DNA from: an uncultured Methylococcaceae bacterium
GTDB lineage: Bacteria; Pseudomonadota; Gammaproteobacteria; Methylococcales; Methylomonadaceae
Reading direction: 5' to 3'
DNA length: 38,870 nucleotides
Assembly (NCBI GenBank): GCA_903945605.1
Contig: CAJAWH010000172.1
Coordinates: 1-38,870 of the forward strand
The notes beneath the pieces were generated by a model. It was not told the DNA's origin. It saw only the letters and a list, made by a program, of their open reading frames with translations, and did not search any database. This document shows, piece by piece, positions 8,791 to 16,833 of the stretch. Positions within the stretch are counted from its first letter, which is position 1. Every line of letters starts with the position of its first letter. The translations under genes and the position numbers were made by a program.

Positions 8791-9993
8791 ATGCCGCCGA
8801 CTTGGCTTAATGTTAAACTGCCCTACCCTGCCCATGTTCTGCAACTCATTTTGATAACCCGCTTGCCGCCTCTTAGCCTTTACATACACATCCCTTGGTG
8901 CATTAAAAAATGCCCGTATTGTGACTTTAACTCCCATGCCGTTAAAGATGACCTGCCCGAAGCGTGGTACATTGACCGGTTATTAGCGGACTTGGCGCAA
9001 GATTGCCAGCGCCATGCCATCGACCGCCCTATCAGCAGTATTTTTATCGGTGGCGGCACGCCTAGCTTGTTTGCGCCACCATCGTTCGAGCGGCTGTTGC
9101 AAGGCATAAGCGCTATCATCCCGCTGCAAACTGGGCTGGAAATCACCTTGGAAGCCAACCCCGGCACGTTTGAAAGCCAAAAATTTGCCGACTTTAGGGC
9201 ATTGGGCATTAACCGTTTGTCGATTGGCATACAAAGCTTTGATGCGGCAATGTTAAAAAAAATTGGCCGGGTGCATTCGGCGGACGAAGCCTTACGCGCG
9301 GTGGACATTGCCCACCAAGCGGGATTTGACAACATCAATCTTGATTTGATGTTCGGGCTACCGGAAGCGGGCCCAGATATTAGCATTAGGGATATACAAA
9401 CGGCGATTGGTTTGGCTCCGGCGCATATTTCTTTTTACCAATTGACGCTGGAGCCGAACACTTATTTTCATAAATATCCGCCTAAACTGCCTGATGACGA
9501 CAGTGTTTTTAAGGTGCAGCAACAGTGCCAAGCCTTGCTGGCCGAGGCGGGCTACCTGCAATACGAAATATCGGCTTATAGCCGCGTCGGGCGGCAATGC
9601 CAGCACAATCTCAATTATTGGCAGTTTGGCGATTATTTGGGCATTGGTGCGGGGGCGCATGGCAAAATCACTGCGTCATCAGGGCAAATTATGCGCACTT
9701 TCAAGCCTAAAAAACCTGAGCAGTATCTCAAGGAAGGCGGGCATGGTGAACCGCTGCAAACGCTGGTGCAAAAGGATGTGCCGCTGGAGTTTTTAATGAA
9801 CCATTTGCGTTTAAAGCAAGGCTTTACCTTGGCGGCCTACCAGCAAGCCACCGGACTAAGCGCCGAGTCGTTGCAGCCTGGCTTGTCTGAATGCCTGCAA
9901 CAGGGTTTGATTGGCTTTAACGGTACGGATTACGCCTGTACGGGGCAAGGCTGGCTGTTTTTGGATACGGTGTTGCAAAAATTCCTGTCTTAG
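8791..9993 (+). CDS. hemW: Radical SAM heme chaperone HemW
   Basis: A radical SAM protein of the HemW (formerly 'oxygen-independent coproporphyrinogen oxidase-like') family, which binds heme and delivers it to target proteins. Visible are LPPLSLYIHIPWC, the cluster motif CIKKCPYCDF (CxxxCxxC with the trailing Phe-adjacent Cys), the glycine-rich GGGTPSL, EANPGT and INRLSIGIQSF, and a C-terminal HemW domain from about QHNLNYW. The start is uncertain. The ATG at 8791 has AGGG eight bases upstream and gives 400 residues. In-frame starts also exist at GTG 8695, ATG 8740 and ATG 8761, and TTG 8851 would give 380 residues, nearer the usual family length, because homologues begin only a few residues before LPPLSLYIH. 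Divergent from the UPF0182 gene. Confidence 0.92.
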   Translation: MPPTWLNVKLPYPAHVLQLILITRLPPLSLYIHIPWCIKKCPYCDFNSHAVKDDLPEAWYIDRLLADLAQDCQRHAIDRPISSIFIGGGTPSLFAPPSFERLLQGISAIIPLQTGLEITLEANPGTFESQKFADFRALGINRLSIGIQSFDAAMLKKIGRVHSADEALRAVDIAHQAGFDNINLDLMFGLPEAGPDISIRDIQTAIGLAPAHISFYQLTLEPNTYFHKYPPKLPDDDSVFKVQQQCQALLAEAGYLQYEISAYSRVGRQCQHNLNYWQFGDYLGIGAGAHGKITASSGQIMRTFKPKKPEQYLKEGGHGEPLQTLVQKDVPLEFLMNHLRLKQGFTLAAYQQATGLSAESLQPGLSECLQQGLIGFNGTDYACTGQGWLFLDTVLQKFLS

Positions 9994-10081
9994 CCGTTTC
10001 GCGGCTACTGGTAAGGATGATGCCTGTTAAGCCAGCCATCAAGTACAATAGCCCCACTTATTATTTTACGGTTTAGCCATC

Positions 10082-10717
10082 ATGCACGATTATCAACGCG
10101 ATTTCATCACTTTTGCCTTGGACTGCGGTGTCCTAAAATTTGGCGAGTTCCACTTAAAATCAGGCCGTATCAGCCCTTATTTTTTCAATACCGGCTTGTT
10201 CAACACCGGCGCACGCTTGGGGCAGTTGGGTGAATTTTACGCACAAGCGCTTATACAATCGGAACTGCCTGCCGCTATGCTGTATGGCCCAGCGTATAAG
10301 GGCATTCCCTTGGTCAGTGCGGTCGCCATTGCTTATGCGCGCTTGACTGGCGGCGATATCCCCTTTGCATTCAACCGTAAAGAAGCAAAAGACCACGGCG
10401 AAGGCGGATTGATCGTGGGCACGGCCTTGGCGGGGGATGTGCTGATTGTCGATGATGTCATCACGGCAGGCACATCGGTACGGGAGTCGGTGGAGATTAT
10501 CAACCAGGCCCAAGCCAAACCGGCTGGGGTGTTGATTGCTTTGGACAGGCAAGAAAAGGGCCTGCATGACACATCAGCGGTGCAAGATGTGCGCGAGCAG
10601 TTTGCCATGCCGGTTATTGCCATTATCAGCTTAGCGGATATTGTCAGTTATTTGTCAGACAATGGCGATGCTAGGTTGGAAGCGATTAAACGTTATCAGG
10701 ATTGTTATGGGGTGTAA
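10082..10717 (+). CDS. pyrE: Orotate phosphoribosyltransferase
   Basis: PyrE converts orotate and PRPP to orotidine 5'-phosphate in pyrimidine synthesis. The 211-residue length is standard. Seen are KFGEFHLKSGRISPYFFNTG near the N-terminus, YGPAYKGIPLV (~85-95), the flexible-loop region FNRKEAKDHGEGG (~99-111) and the PRPP-binding signature VLIVDDVITAGTS (~120-132). The 88-base gap after hemW includes a TACAAT hexamer at 10044-10049 but no convincing -35, so it may be read through from hemW or have a weak promoter of its own. No lesion seen. Confidence 0.97.
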   Translation: MHDYQRDFITFALDCGVLKFGEFHLKSGRISPYFFNTGLFNTGARLGQLGEFYAQALIQSELPAAMLYGPAYKGIPLVSAVAIAYARLTGGDIPFAFNRKEAKDHGEGGLIVGTALAGDVLIVDDVITAGTSVRESVEIINQAQAKPAGVLIALDRQEKGLHDTSAVQDVREQFAMPVIAIISLADIVSYLSDNGDARLEAIKRYQDCYGV

Positions 10718-10797
10718 GTGGCGGGGGTGTGCCAATGGGCGAGCATTGCTAACCACAGATGTATGGCAGACACTGGCGCGGTAAGGGTATGCATTAC

Positions 10798-10834
10798 GCT
10801 TGCTTAAGTAAGCTTACTTAAGTAAGCTTGCTTG
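10798..10834. repeat. Overlapping exact palindromes (potential cruciform)
   Basis: Two 20-base perfect palindromes overlap here: CTTAAGTAAGCTTACTTAAG at 10803-10822 and AAGCTTACTTAAGTAAGCTT at 10810-10829. They arise from alternating AAGCTT and CTTAAG cores joined by TAAG/TTAC. Flanking GCTTG copies lie at both edges. The element is ~80 bases past pyrE and ~75 bases before a decayed gene. It could fold as a hairpin downstream of pyrE, but no T-run follows, so a standard terminator is unlikely. Confidence 0.8.
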
Positions 10835-10909
10835 AAAGATAATACAATCTTTGCTTTTCAATGTGAATCTTTTAATCCGCGAGCATCAGTTTAATGATGA
10901 TATGTGTCC

Positions 10910-11289
10910 ATGAACAAAGCAGAACTTGAATCACTGGCAAACTTAAGAATAAGCGAAGCACAAGCATTGTTTGCAGCAAAGCATTTTCATGGAGCGTACT
11001 ATCTTGCCGGTTATGCACTTGTATAGCCAAGAACATTAACCAATACGACTTTCCCAACAAAAAACTTGCTGAAGACAGCTATTCCCACGACCTAATTAAG
11101 CTAATAGGTGTCGCTGGCCTCAAAACCCACCTGACAACCGAAGAAAGCTCTAATCAAACATTTAAATTGAACTGGGCTGTCGCTAAGGACTGGTCGGAAC
11201 AAACCCGTTATGAAACAAACATTAATCAGGCAGAAGCAAAAGACTTAATTGATGCTATTGCAGACAACAATACCGGAGTTCTTCAATAG
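10910..11289 (+). pseudogene. HEPN-domain protein, inactivated by a small deletion
   Basis: The ATG at 10910 opens MNKAELESLANLRI, then EAQALFAAKHFHGAYYLAGY, which is the N-terminal helix pair of small HEPN-domain proteins. It ends at a TAG after GYALV (stop at 11030-11032). Family-like sequence resumes in another frame as AKNINQYDFPNKKLAED, SYSHDLIKLIG and LNWAVAKDWSEQTRYE, and runs to the TAG at 11287-11289. Homologues recalled from memory have roughly ECALKACI at the join, so a few codons and the frame were lost. HEPN proteins are often RNases or partners in toxin-antitoxin and defence pairs. The next decayed gene begins essentially at its end, suggesting a former two-gene module. Confidence 0.72.
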
Positions 11290-11300
11290 CTAATGAAATT

Positions 11301-11695
11301 TTGCTAACCGATTCCCTATCAGATCAAATGATTGACGCTGGGCGCAAGCTGATAGAGAGGCTTGATCAGGTCAATGCACGGATAAAAAGTGCTTTTTGGT
11401 TATATTTACCGGAAGTTAGAACTTGGACTCTTATCCTTTCCTCTGATTCCGTAGCGTCTGATGGCCCTAGAAAGTTATATCAAAAAATTCTTGATGCCAA
11501 TAACTTGGCGAAAGAAACTGAAAAAACAATTTCCCTAAATGACATTGGACTTATGTCGTCTCTGATCAAAAAATTGTTCAATTGCTCGCAATGATAATTG
11601 AAACCGGCCTAGAAATAGGCGGCATAAGATTCACTAGAAACAACATCAATGGAATTTACATTGATGATGCCTACATATATCGTTCTCAACGCTAG
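11301..11695 (+). pseudogene. Conserved hypothetical partner of the HEPN gene, frameshifted
   Basis: Frame 1, from about TTG 11301, encodes LTDSLSDQMIDAGRKLIERL, then FWLYLPEVRTWTLILSSDS and DGPRKLYQKI, to about DIGLMS. After ~11555 it runs off into unrelated residues ending at 11594. The frame one base back continues SDQKIVQLLAMIIETGLEI, then GIRFTRNNINGIYIDDAYIY, to the TAG at 11693-11695. Together these make one ~130-residue protein with a single frameshift. I recall similar small conserved proteins next to HEPN genes but know no function for them. No good ATG start is visible; the frame is open upstream into the end of the HEPN gene. Confidence 0.62.
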
Positions 11696-11753
11696 CAGAT
11701 TGATTTAAAAAGCCTACTTAAGCACCAACAGGCAATTTCGTTAACGGATGGCG

Positions 11754-11790
11754 TTGCCCCCAAGCTTGAAACAACCAAGTTCGGGGGCAA
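11754..11790 (-). terminator. Long stem-loop just downstream of ctpA
   Basis: TTGCCCCC (11754-11761) and GGGGGCAA (11783-11790) form an 8-bp stem. With inner partial pairing of AAGCTTG and CAAGTTC, the arms reach ~15 bases around the loop AAACAAC. It lies 12 bases beyond the ctpA stop codon, where a terminator for the gpmI-envC-ctpA operon is expected. No T-run follows on either strand, so it may instead protect the 3' end of the transcript or act with Rho. Confidence 0.45.
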
Positions 11791-11801
11791 TGTCAAGCAG
11801 T

Positions 11802-13115
11802 CTATTTAACGATGCTGATGCCTTTCAACAAGTTTAATGCTTCGTATAAGGCATAATCCTTCATTTCCAGATTAGCTTTATCTTTATCAATGTCTGCCGC
11901 ACCGGCTTCAGGTTTTTGCTTCTCGTTTTGCAAATGGCGTGACAAGTCCGCTTCTTTGACTGGCTTGAAATCTTGTTTATCAAGTGGTTCCAGCTTGACA
12001 TGCGCCAGGGCAATGTCCGGTTCTATGCCTTCAGCCTGGATGGAACGGCCTGATGGTGTGAAGTAGCGGGCAGTGGTCAATTTAATGGCTGCACCATTGC
12101 TGGTTGGCAAAATGGTTTGCACTGAGCCTTTGCCGAACGATTTTTCACCCATGATGACCGCCCGCTTTTGGTCTTGCAGCGCACCTGCCACAATTTCGGA
12201 GGCGGATGCAGAACCGGAGTTGATCAGCACCACCATGGGGGCACCATCCAGCAAGTCATCAGGGGAGGCATTAAAGCGCATTTCTGAGTTTTCTATGCGG
12301 CCTTCGGTGTAAACAATCAGCCCGCTTTTTAAGAACGCGTCGCTGACTTCCACCGCCGCGTTCAATACGCCACCGGGGTTATTGCGTAAATCCAATATCA
12401 GGCCCTTGAGTTTGCCGCCGTTTTCCTTCTTTAATTCAGCCAATGATTCCCTGAGGTTTTCACCGGTGCCGGATTGGAAGCTGCTGATCCTTAAATAACC
12501 ATAACCTTTTTCCAACAGTTTGCTTTTGACGCTTTTGACCTTAATGATGTCGCGGGTCAAGGTCAGTTTTAACGGGGCGTCTTCGCCTTCACGGACGACA
12601 GTCAGGACAATCTTGCTGCCTGGCTCGCCGCGCATGATTTTGACGCCGTCCGCCAAGCTCAAGCCTTTGACTGGCTTATCATCGAGCCGGATAATCAAAT
12701 CGCCGGTTTTGATGCCGGCACGTTGTGCAGGGGTATCATCAATAGGGGATACGACTTTGATAAAACCGTTCTCCATGGTGACTTCGATGCCCAAGCCACC
12801 AAATTGGCCGGTCGTGCCTTCTTTTAGTTCTTGGTATTCTTCAGCCACCAGATAAGCGGAATGGGGGTCAAGGCCGCTCAACATGCCGCGAATGGCATCT
12901 TCCAATAATTTTTTATCGGAAACGGGTTCAACATAATCCCTTTTGATACGCCCAAAAATTTCGGTAAATGTCCGCAAATCCTCAAAAGGCAATGCATCAG
13001 TGTCAGCAACTGGCTGGTGGCTGTCTTTATCGGCAAAGACACTGCCGCAAGTGCCCATAAAGATGCCCAGTACCATCCCTAAGCATAGAATGACTATCGT
13101 TTTCTTTTTTTGCAT
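11802..13115 (-). CDS. ctpA: Carboxyl-terminal processing protease (peptidase family S41)
   Basis: A 437-residue periplasmic or membrane-anchored serine protease that trims C-termini of exported proteins and, in several bacteria, controls peptidoglycan hydrolases. The N-terminus has a hydrophobic export signal (residues ~5-28, KTIVILCLGMVLGIFMG). A PDZ domain lies at ~100-185 (GLGIEV, then TPAQRAGIKTGDLI) and the S41 catalytic domain at ~190-360. The Ser-Lys dyad is S304 in GSASASE and K329 in SFGKGSVQ, spaced 25 residues apart as in the family. The C-terminal ~60 residues are charged and variable. It is the last gene of the gpmI-envC-ctpA operon, 68 bases after envC; the pairing with EnvC fits a shared role in cell-wall remodelling. 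Confidence 0.95.
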   Translation of the reverse strand: MQKKKTIVILCLGMVLGIFMGTCGSVFADKDSHQPVADTDALPFEDLRTFTEIFGRIKRDYVEPVSDKKLLEDAIRGMLSGLDPHSAYLVAEEYQELKEGTTGQFGGLGIEVTMENGFIKVVSPIDDTPAQRAGIKTGDLIIRLDDKPVKGLSLADGVKIMRGEPGSKIVLTVVREGEDAPLKLTLTRDIIKVKSVKSKLLEKGYGYLRISSFQSGTGENLRESLAELKKENGGKLKGLILDLRNNPGGVLNAAVEVSDAFLKSGLIVYTEGRIENSEMRFNASPDDLLDGAPMVVLINSGSASASEIVAGALQDQKRAVIMGEKSFGKGSVQTILPTSNGAAIKLTTARYFTPSGRSIQAEGIEPDIALAHVKLEPLDKQDFKPVKEADLSRHLQNEKQKPEAGAADIDKDKANLEMKDYALYEALNLLKGISIVK

Positions 13116-13183
13116 GTGCCTTAAAACTCCAAATCCTCAATTACTGTCATTTACTACGCTTGATTGTACCACTGGACAAGGCA

Positions 13184-14344
13184 TTAATGCTTGCACCAGG
13201 CCAATGGGTCAACTGGTTTTCCGTCTTGGCGTATCTCAAAGTATAAGCCGGGCTGGCTGCGCCCGCCAGACTTGCCCACTGCCGCGATCACTTCACCCGC
13301 CTTGACGGTTTCATCTTTCTTTTTGTACAGACTGTCATTATACGCATAGAGCGACATGTAGCGGTCTTCATGCCTGATGATCACCAGCAAGCCCAAGCCT
13401 TTCAGCCAATTGGCAAAAACCACTTTGCCCGAGGCAATGGCATGGACATCGGCGCCTTCTTTGGCACGGATCAGGATGCCGTTCAAAAAGCTGGGCGACT
13501 GGATGCTGGTGATGTTTTGTGCAGTCCCGCCCAATACCGGCAAGGACAAATGACCTTTAAAAGCAGAGAACGAGCCGTTCAGCTGCGGGTAATTTTCGGC
13601 GATATCCGGCGCATCACCTACCGCGCCGTTGATATTTTGTTGGCCCAAGCCGTCATCCTGCGGCAAGGATGCCAATAGTTGCTGTACCTTACCTTCGCTT
13701 ATTTCATCCAGTGCTTGGCGTTGGCCATTGTTGGCGGCATTCAACAGCCTATCCCGTTGTTTCCTAAAATCCGCCAATATTGCTTGTTCCGCTTGTTTTT
13801 TATGCAATTGCTGCAACAAATTGTCAGATTCCGCTTGTCTTAAGGCATCCAGTTGATCCAAGACTTTAAGCTCCTTCTGCAAGGCGGTGAGCGCCTCCAT
13901 GCGCTTCTGGTTGATGCTTTGAAAATAACCGACCATCAATCCGGATGAAACTGCGTTTTGCTGGTTAAGCATCAGTTTAAGCGGTTGCTGCTGGCCTAGC
14001 TGGTAAGCAGCCCTGACTTGGTGTGCCAGTTGGCTGTTTTCCCTGTCCAATTTCTGCTGGATTTTCAGGATATCTTGGCGAACGTCATCCAATGCCTGCT
14101 GTTTGCGGGCCATTTGCACATTAAGTTGCCTTAATTGTGCAAGGGTTTCGCCGTAACGCTTCTCGACATCTGCCAACAATCCATCAAGATCAGTGCCGGG
14201 CTGCTGCTTTTGTTCTTGCTGTTCCTGCATGGGCAACAGTGGCGAAAAAAAATCACGCCAATGCCGCCCTTCGCCCGCTACGGCACTGGCAGGATGCATA
14301 GCGGCAAGCCACAGCAGGCAACAAAACAGTCCTATTGGCTTCAC
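13184..14344 (-). CDS. envC: Murein hydrolase activator EnvC-like (degenerate LytM/M23 protein)
   Basis: A 386-residue exported protein with a signal peptide (MKPIGLFCCLLWLAAMHPASA), a long coiled-coil region (~45-215, rich in Gln, Leu and Lys) and a C-terminal LytM domain (~280-386). The LytM zinc ligands are absent: positions that normally carry HxxxD and HxH read ILIRAKEG and LYFEIR. It is therefore expected to activate division amidases (AmiA/AmiB type) rather than cut peptidoglycan itself, as known for E. coli EnvC. It begins one base after the gpmI stop and precedes ctpA, an order common in Gammaproteobacteria. Confidence 0.93.
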   Translation of the reverse strand: MKPIGLFCCLLWLAAMHPASAVAGEGRHWRDFFSPLLPMQEQQEQKQQPGTDLDGLLADVEKRYGETLAQLRQLNVQMARKQQALDDVRQDILKIQQKLDRENSQLAHQVRAAYQLGQQQPLKLMLNQQNAVSSGLMVGYFQSINQKRMEALTALQKELKVLDQLDALRQAESDNLLQQLHKKQAEQAILADFRKQRDRLLNAANNGQRQALDEISEGKVQQLLASLPQDDGLGQQNINGAVGDAPDIAENYPQLNGSFSAFKGHLSLPVLGGTAQNITSIQSPSFLNGILIRAKEGADVHAIASGKVVFANWLKGLGLLVIIRHEDRYMSLYAYNDSLYKKKDETVKAGEVIAAVGKSGGRSQPGLYFEIRQDGKPVDPLAWCKH

Positions 14345-14345
14345 A

Positions 14346-15890
14346 TCAGGCAGATTTTAATAGTGAATGCCCGGACATTTCAGCAGGTTTGGGGATGCCC
14401 AAAATATCCAGTAGCGTAGGGGCCAAATCCGATAAGCTGCCGCCATCCATCAGCGGACGCTGACCCAGTACGTACACTAACGGCACAGGGTTGGTGGAGT
14501 GGGCCGTTTGTGGTTCGCCGGTGTCAGGATCGACCATTTGTTCGATGTTGCCGTGGTCAGCCGTCACCAACATCTGCCCGTTGACTGATTTAAGGGCCTC
14601 GACAATGCGCTGCAAACTGCTGTCTATGGTTTCAACCGCTGTAATAGCCGCCGGAATAATGCCGGTATGCCCCACCATATCGCAATTGGCGTAATTGCAA
14701 ATAATCACATCATATTTGCCGCCGGTAATGGCGTCCACTAGCTTATCGGTCACTTCCGGCGCGCTCATTTCTGGCTGCATATCGTAGGTGCGGACTTGCG
14801 GGGAAGGCACTAAAATGCGCTCTTCGCCCGGGAAAGGTGCATCAATGCCGCAATTTAGGAAAAAGGTGACATGGGCAAACTTTTCAGTTTCGGCAAGCCT
14901 TAATTGGGTCATGCCAACATTGGACAACACCTCACCCAAACTATTGTTGATGTCAACCGGTGGGAAGGCAATGGGATAATCAAAATCCTGCTGATATTCG
15001 GTCAGGGTGCAAAAATAACCAGTAAACGCGGCGTGTGCCCTATCAAAACCACTGAAAGTGGGTGATGTCAGTGCTTGCGATATTTCGCGGGTGCGGTCGG
15101 CACGGAAATTCATGAACACCACGGCATCTTCCTGATCGAGTGCGACTGTTTGGCCTTGTGCGTCAAAAATAGCCGTCGGCAACACAAATTCGTCTGTTTC
15201 ACCCCGTTCATAAGCGGCTTGCAATCCAGCCAACGCCGATTCGGCCTTATGTTCCGCCACGCCTTTAGCAATCAGGTCATAAGCCAAATTGACCCGATCC
15301 CAACGCTTATCCCTGTCCATGGCATAAAAACGCCCGACTATCGATGCAATCTTACCGACGCCCAAGCCTGCAAACTTGGCATCTAACAAGGCAATCGAGG
15401 AAGCAGCGCTTTTAGGTGGCACATCGCGACCATCCAAAAAACCATGTAGATAGATTTTTTCCAAGCCCCGTTTGGCAGCCAATTCAATCATCGCCATAAT
15501 CTGCTCTTCGTGGCTATGCACGCCGCCTGGCGACAGCAGTCCTAAAATATGCAATGCCTTGCCTTTTTCTTTTGCCACGTCAACTGCGCGGCACAGTGCC
15601 GGATTGTTGTAAAAACTGCCATCTTCAATAGCATCGTTAACTTTAGAGAAATCCTGCGGCACATATCGGCCTGCACCAATATGGATATGCCCCACCTCTG
15701 AATTGCCCATTTGGTCGGCGGGTAAGCCCACCACCCGACCGGAACACGCCAACAAGGTGTTGGGGTAGTCTTTTTGCAAGCTATCCCAACAAGGTGTATT
15801 GGCCATGGCAATGGCGTTGTTGGTCTGCTCCAGTGAGTGGCCAAAGCCATCAAGGATGAGTAAAACTAAAGGTTTGGGACGGGTCAACAT
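14346..15890 (-). CDS. gpmI: 2,3-bisphosphoglycerate-independent phosphoglycerate mutase
   Basis: GpmI interconverts 3- and 2-phosphoglycerate in glycolysis using two Mn ions and a phosphoserine intermediate. The 514-residue length is standard. Seen are the metal-binding Asp in LLILDGFG (D14), the nucleophile S64 in MGNSEVGH, HGFLDGRDVPPKS (~150), YAMDRDKRWDRV (~187), MNFRADRTREI (~265) and the C-terminal metal site VTADHGN (~440). First gene of the operon with envC and ctpA. GGAG lies 11 bases before the ATG, a rather long spacing. The promoter should be in the 450-base region shared with the divergent rhodanese gene, but no clear hexamers were found. Confidence 0.97.
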   Translation of the reverse strand: MLTRPKPLVLLILDGFGHSLEQTNNAIAMANTPCWDSLQKDYPNTLLACSGRVVGLPADQMGNSEVGHIHIGAGRYVPQDFSKVNDAIEDGSFYNNPALCRAVDVAKEKGKALHILGLLSPGGVHSHEEQIMAMIELAAKRGLEKIYLHGFLDGRDVPPKSAASSIALLDAKFAGLGVGKIASIVGRFYAMDRDKRWDRVNLAYDLIAKGVAEHKAESALAGLQAAYERGETDEFVLPTAIFDAQGQTVALDQEDAVVFMNFRADRTREISQALTSPTFSGFDRAHAAFTGYFCTLTEYQQDFDYPIAFPPVDINNSLGEVLSNVGMTQLRLAETEKFAHVTFFLNCGIDAPFPGEERILVPSPQVRTYDMQPEMSAPEVTDKLVDAITGGKYDVIICNYANCDMVGHTGIIPAAITAVETIDSSLQRIVEALKSVNGQMLVTADHGNIEQMVDPDTGEPQTAHSTNPVPLVYVLGQRPLMDGGSLSDLAPTLLDILGIPKPAEMSGHSLLKSA

Positions 15891-16342
15891 GGTTTATTTT
15901 TCTCCGGGACGGTTACAAAGTTAATTTTTGGTGGGTGGGCATGGCACGATGCTGGCATTTCCTTGATCTTGGCAATCCGTTACCCTAAAAGCAAGAAAAT
16001 CATGTATCATTTAGTAAGCTTTGCTTCCATTTTTTGGGCCGGCAAACTAACCATCGGCATAATTAAATGTTTGTTATATTAATACATGTTGCCAGTTATT
16101 GTGTATAAATAATTGCCCAAGATGCTTGCCGTAACCCAAAAATCACCCCAACTGTTCCAACAGATATGCTAATGAGACTGGAAAGCCGACTGGACATGTT
16201 TGCCAACTCTGCAACAATAGGGGCTAAAAGCCCTACCCTATCGGCTTTAATGCATTGTCACCTTTAGCGTGCTTAGGTCGGGTGGCACGTTGTTTTCTGT
16301 GTTGGCTATTGGCCTTCCCCATTTAATCTTTTCTCGCTTATC
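15891..16342. other. 450-base divergent intergenic region
   Basis: The region separates gpmI (-) from the rhodanese-secB-gpsA genes (+) and must hold the promoters of both. The centre (about 16055-16110) is AT-rich with TATATT- and TATAAA-like hexamers, but no good -35/-10 pair at 16-18 base spacing was found. GGGCT (16221-16225) and AGCCC (16229-16233) form a tight hairpin, and AAAGCC (16227-16232) can alternatively pair with GGCTTT (16243-16248). No open frame with coding character and no recognised RNA gene was seen. Confidence 0.5.
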
Positions 16343-16810
16343 ATGGATCGTATTTTAGAATTTATTGTAAACCATTACATTCTCGTCTTGGCTTTGGCAG
16401 TCGTCAGTTATTTGCTGGTGCAAGAGCTGCTGGACACTGCCTTTAAAAAGTTTGGCAACGTATCCCCTATGCTCGCCGTTGCCAAAATGAATGAGGCGGA
16501 GACTGTTGTCATTGATGTCCGCGAGCCGGACGAATTTGTCACGGGCCATATTGAAAATGCCATCAGCATGCCGCTCAGCAGCTTGCCCGAACAATTGCAA
16601 AAATTGGCGGCCTATAAACAAACACCGGTGCTGATTGCCTGCAAATCAGGCGCGCGTGCCTCGTCGGCAGGGAAGATTTTGACCAAAGCGGGTTTTGAAA
16701 ATATCCAAGTGATCACCGGCGGTATGGATGCCTGGACGGACGATTACAAGCTACCCATAAAAATAACCAGTAAAAACAAAGCAAAAACCAATTTAAGCAA
16801 ATCACTTTAA
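16343..16810 (+). CDS. Membrane-anchored rhodanese-like sulfurtransferase (YibN-like)
   Basis: A 155-residue protein with one N-terminal membrane helix (residues ~10-28, YILVLALAVVSYLLV) and a single rhodanese domain (~45-140). VVIDVREPDEFVTGHI and the active-site loop ACKSGARAS with C100 are intact, so sulfur transfer is plausible; the physiological acceptor is unknown. The C-terminus is Lys-rich. It lies 23 bases before secB, in the same position as yibN upstream of grxC-secB-gpsA in E. coli, but grxC is absent here. Confidence 0.9.
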   Translation: MDRILEFIVNHYILVLALAVVSYLLVQELLDTAFKKFGNVSPMLAVAKMNEAETVVIDVREPDEFVTGHIENAISMPLSSLPEQLQKLAAYKQTPVLIACKSGARASSAGKILTKAGFENIQVITGGMDAWTDDYKLPIKITSKNKAKTNLSKSL

Positions 16811-16833
16811 CCACAACCACTACAATCATTATC

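Noticed and set aside
8880-9386. 168-residue minus-strand frame inside hemW
   Set aside because: Opposite the conserved radical SAM domain; composition follows the hemW codon pattern in reverse.
10798-10834. CRISPR repeat or standard intrinsic terminator
   Set aside because: There is no spacer-repeat array and no T-run; the element is a local set of overlapping palindromes.
16055-16115. Clear promoter for the rhodanese-secB-gpsA genes
   Set aside because: TATATT- and TATAAA-like hexamers exist, but none has a convincing -35 at 16-18 bases, so no promoter was called.
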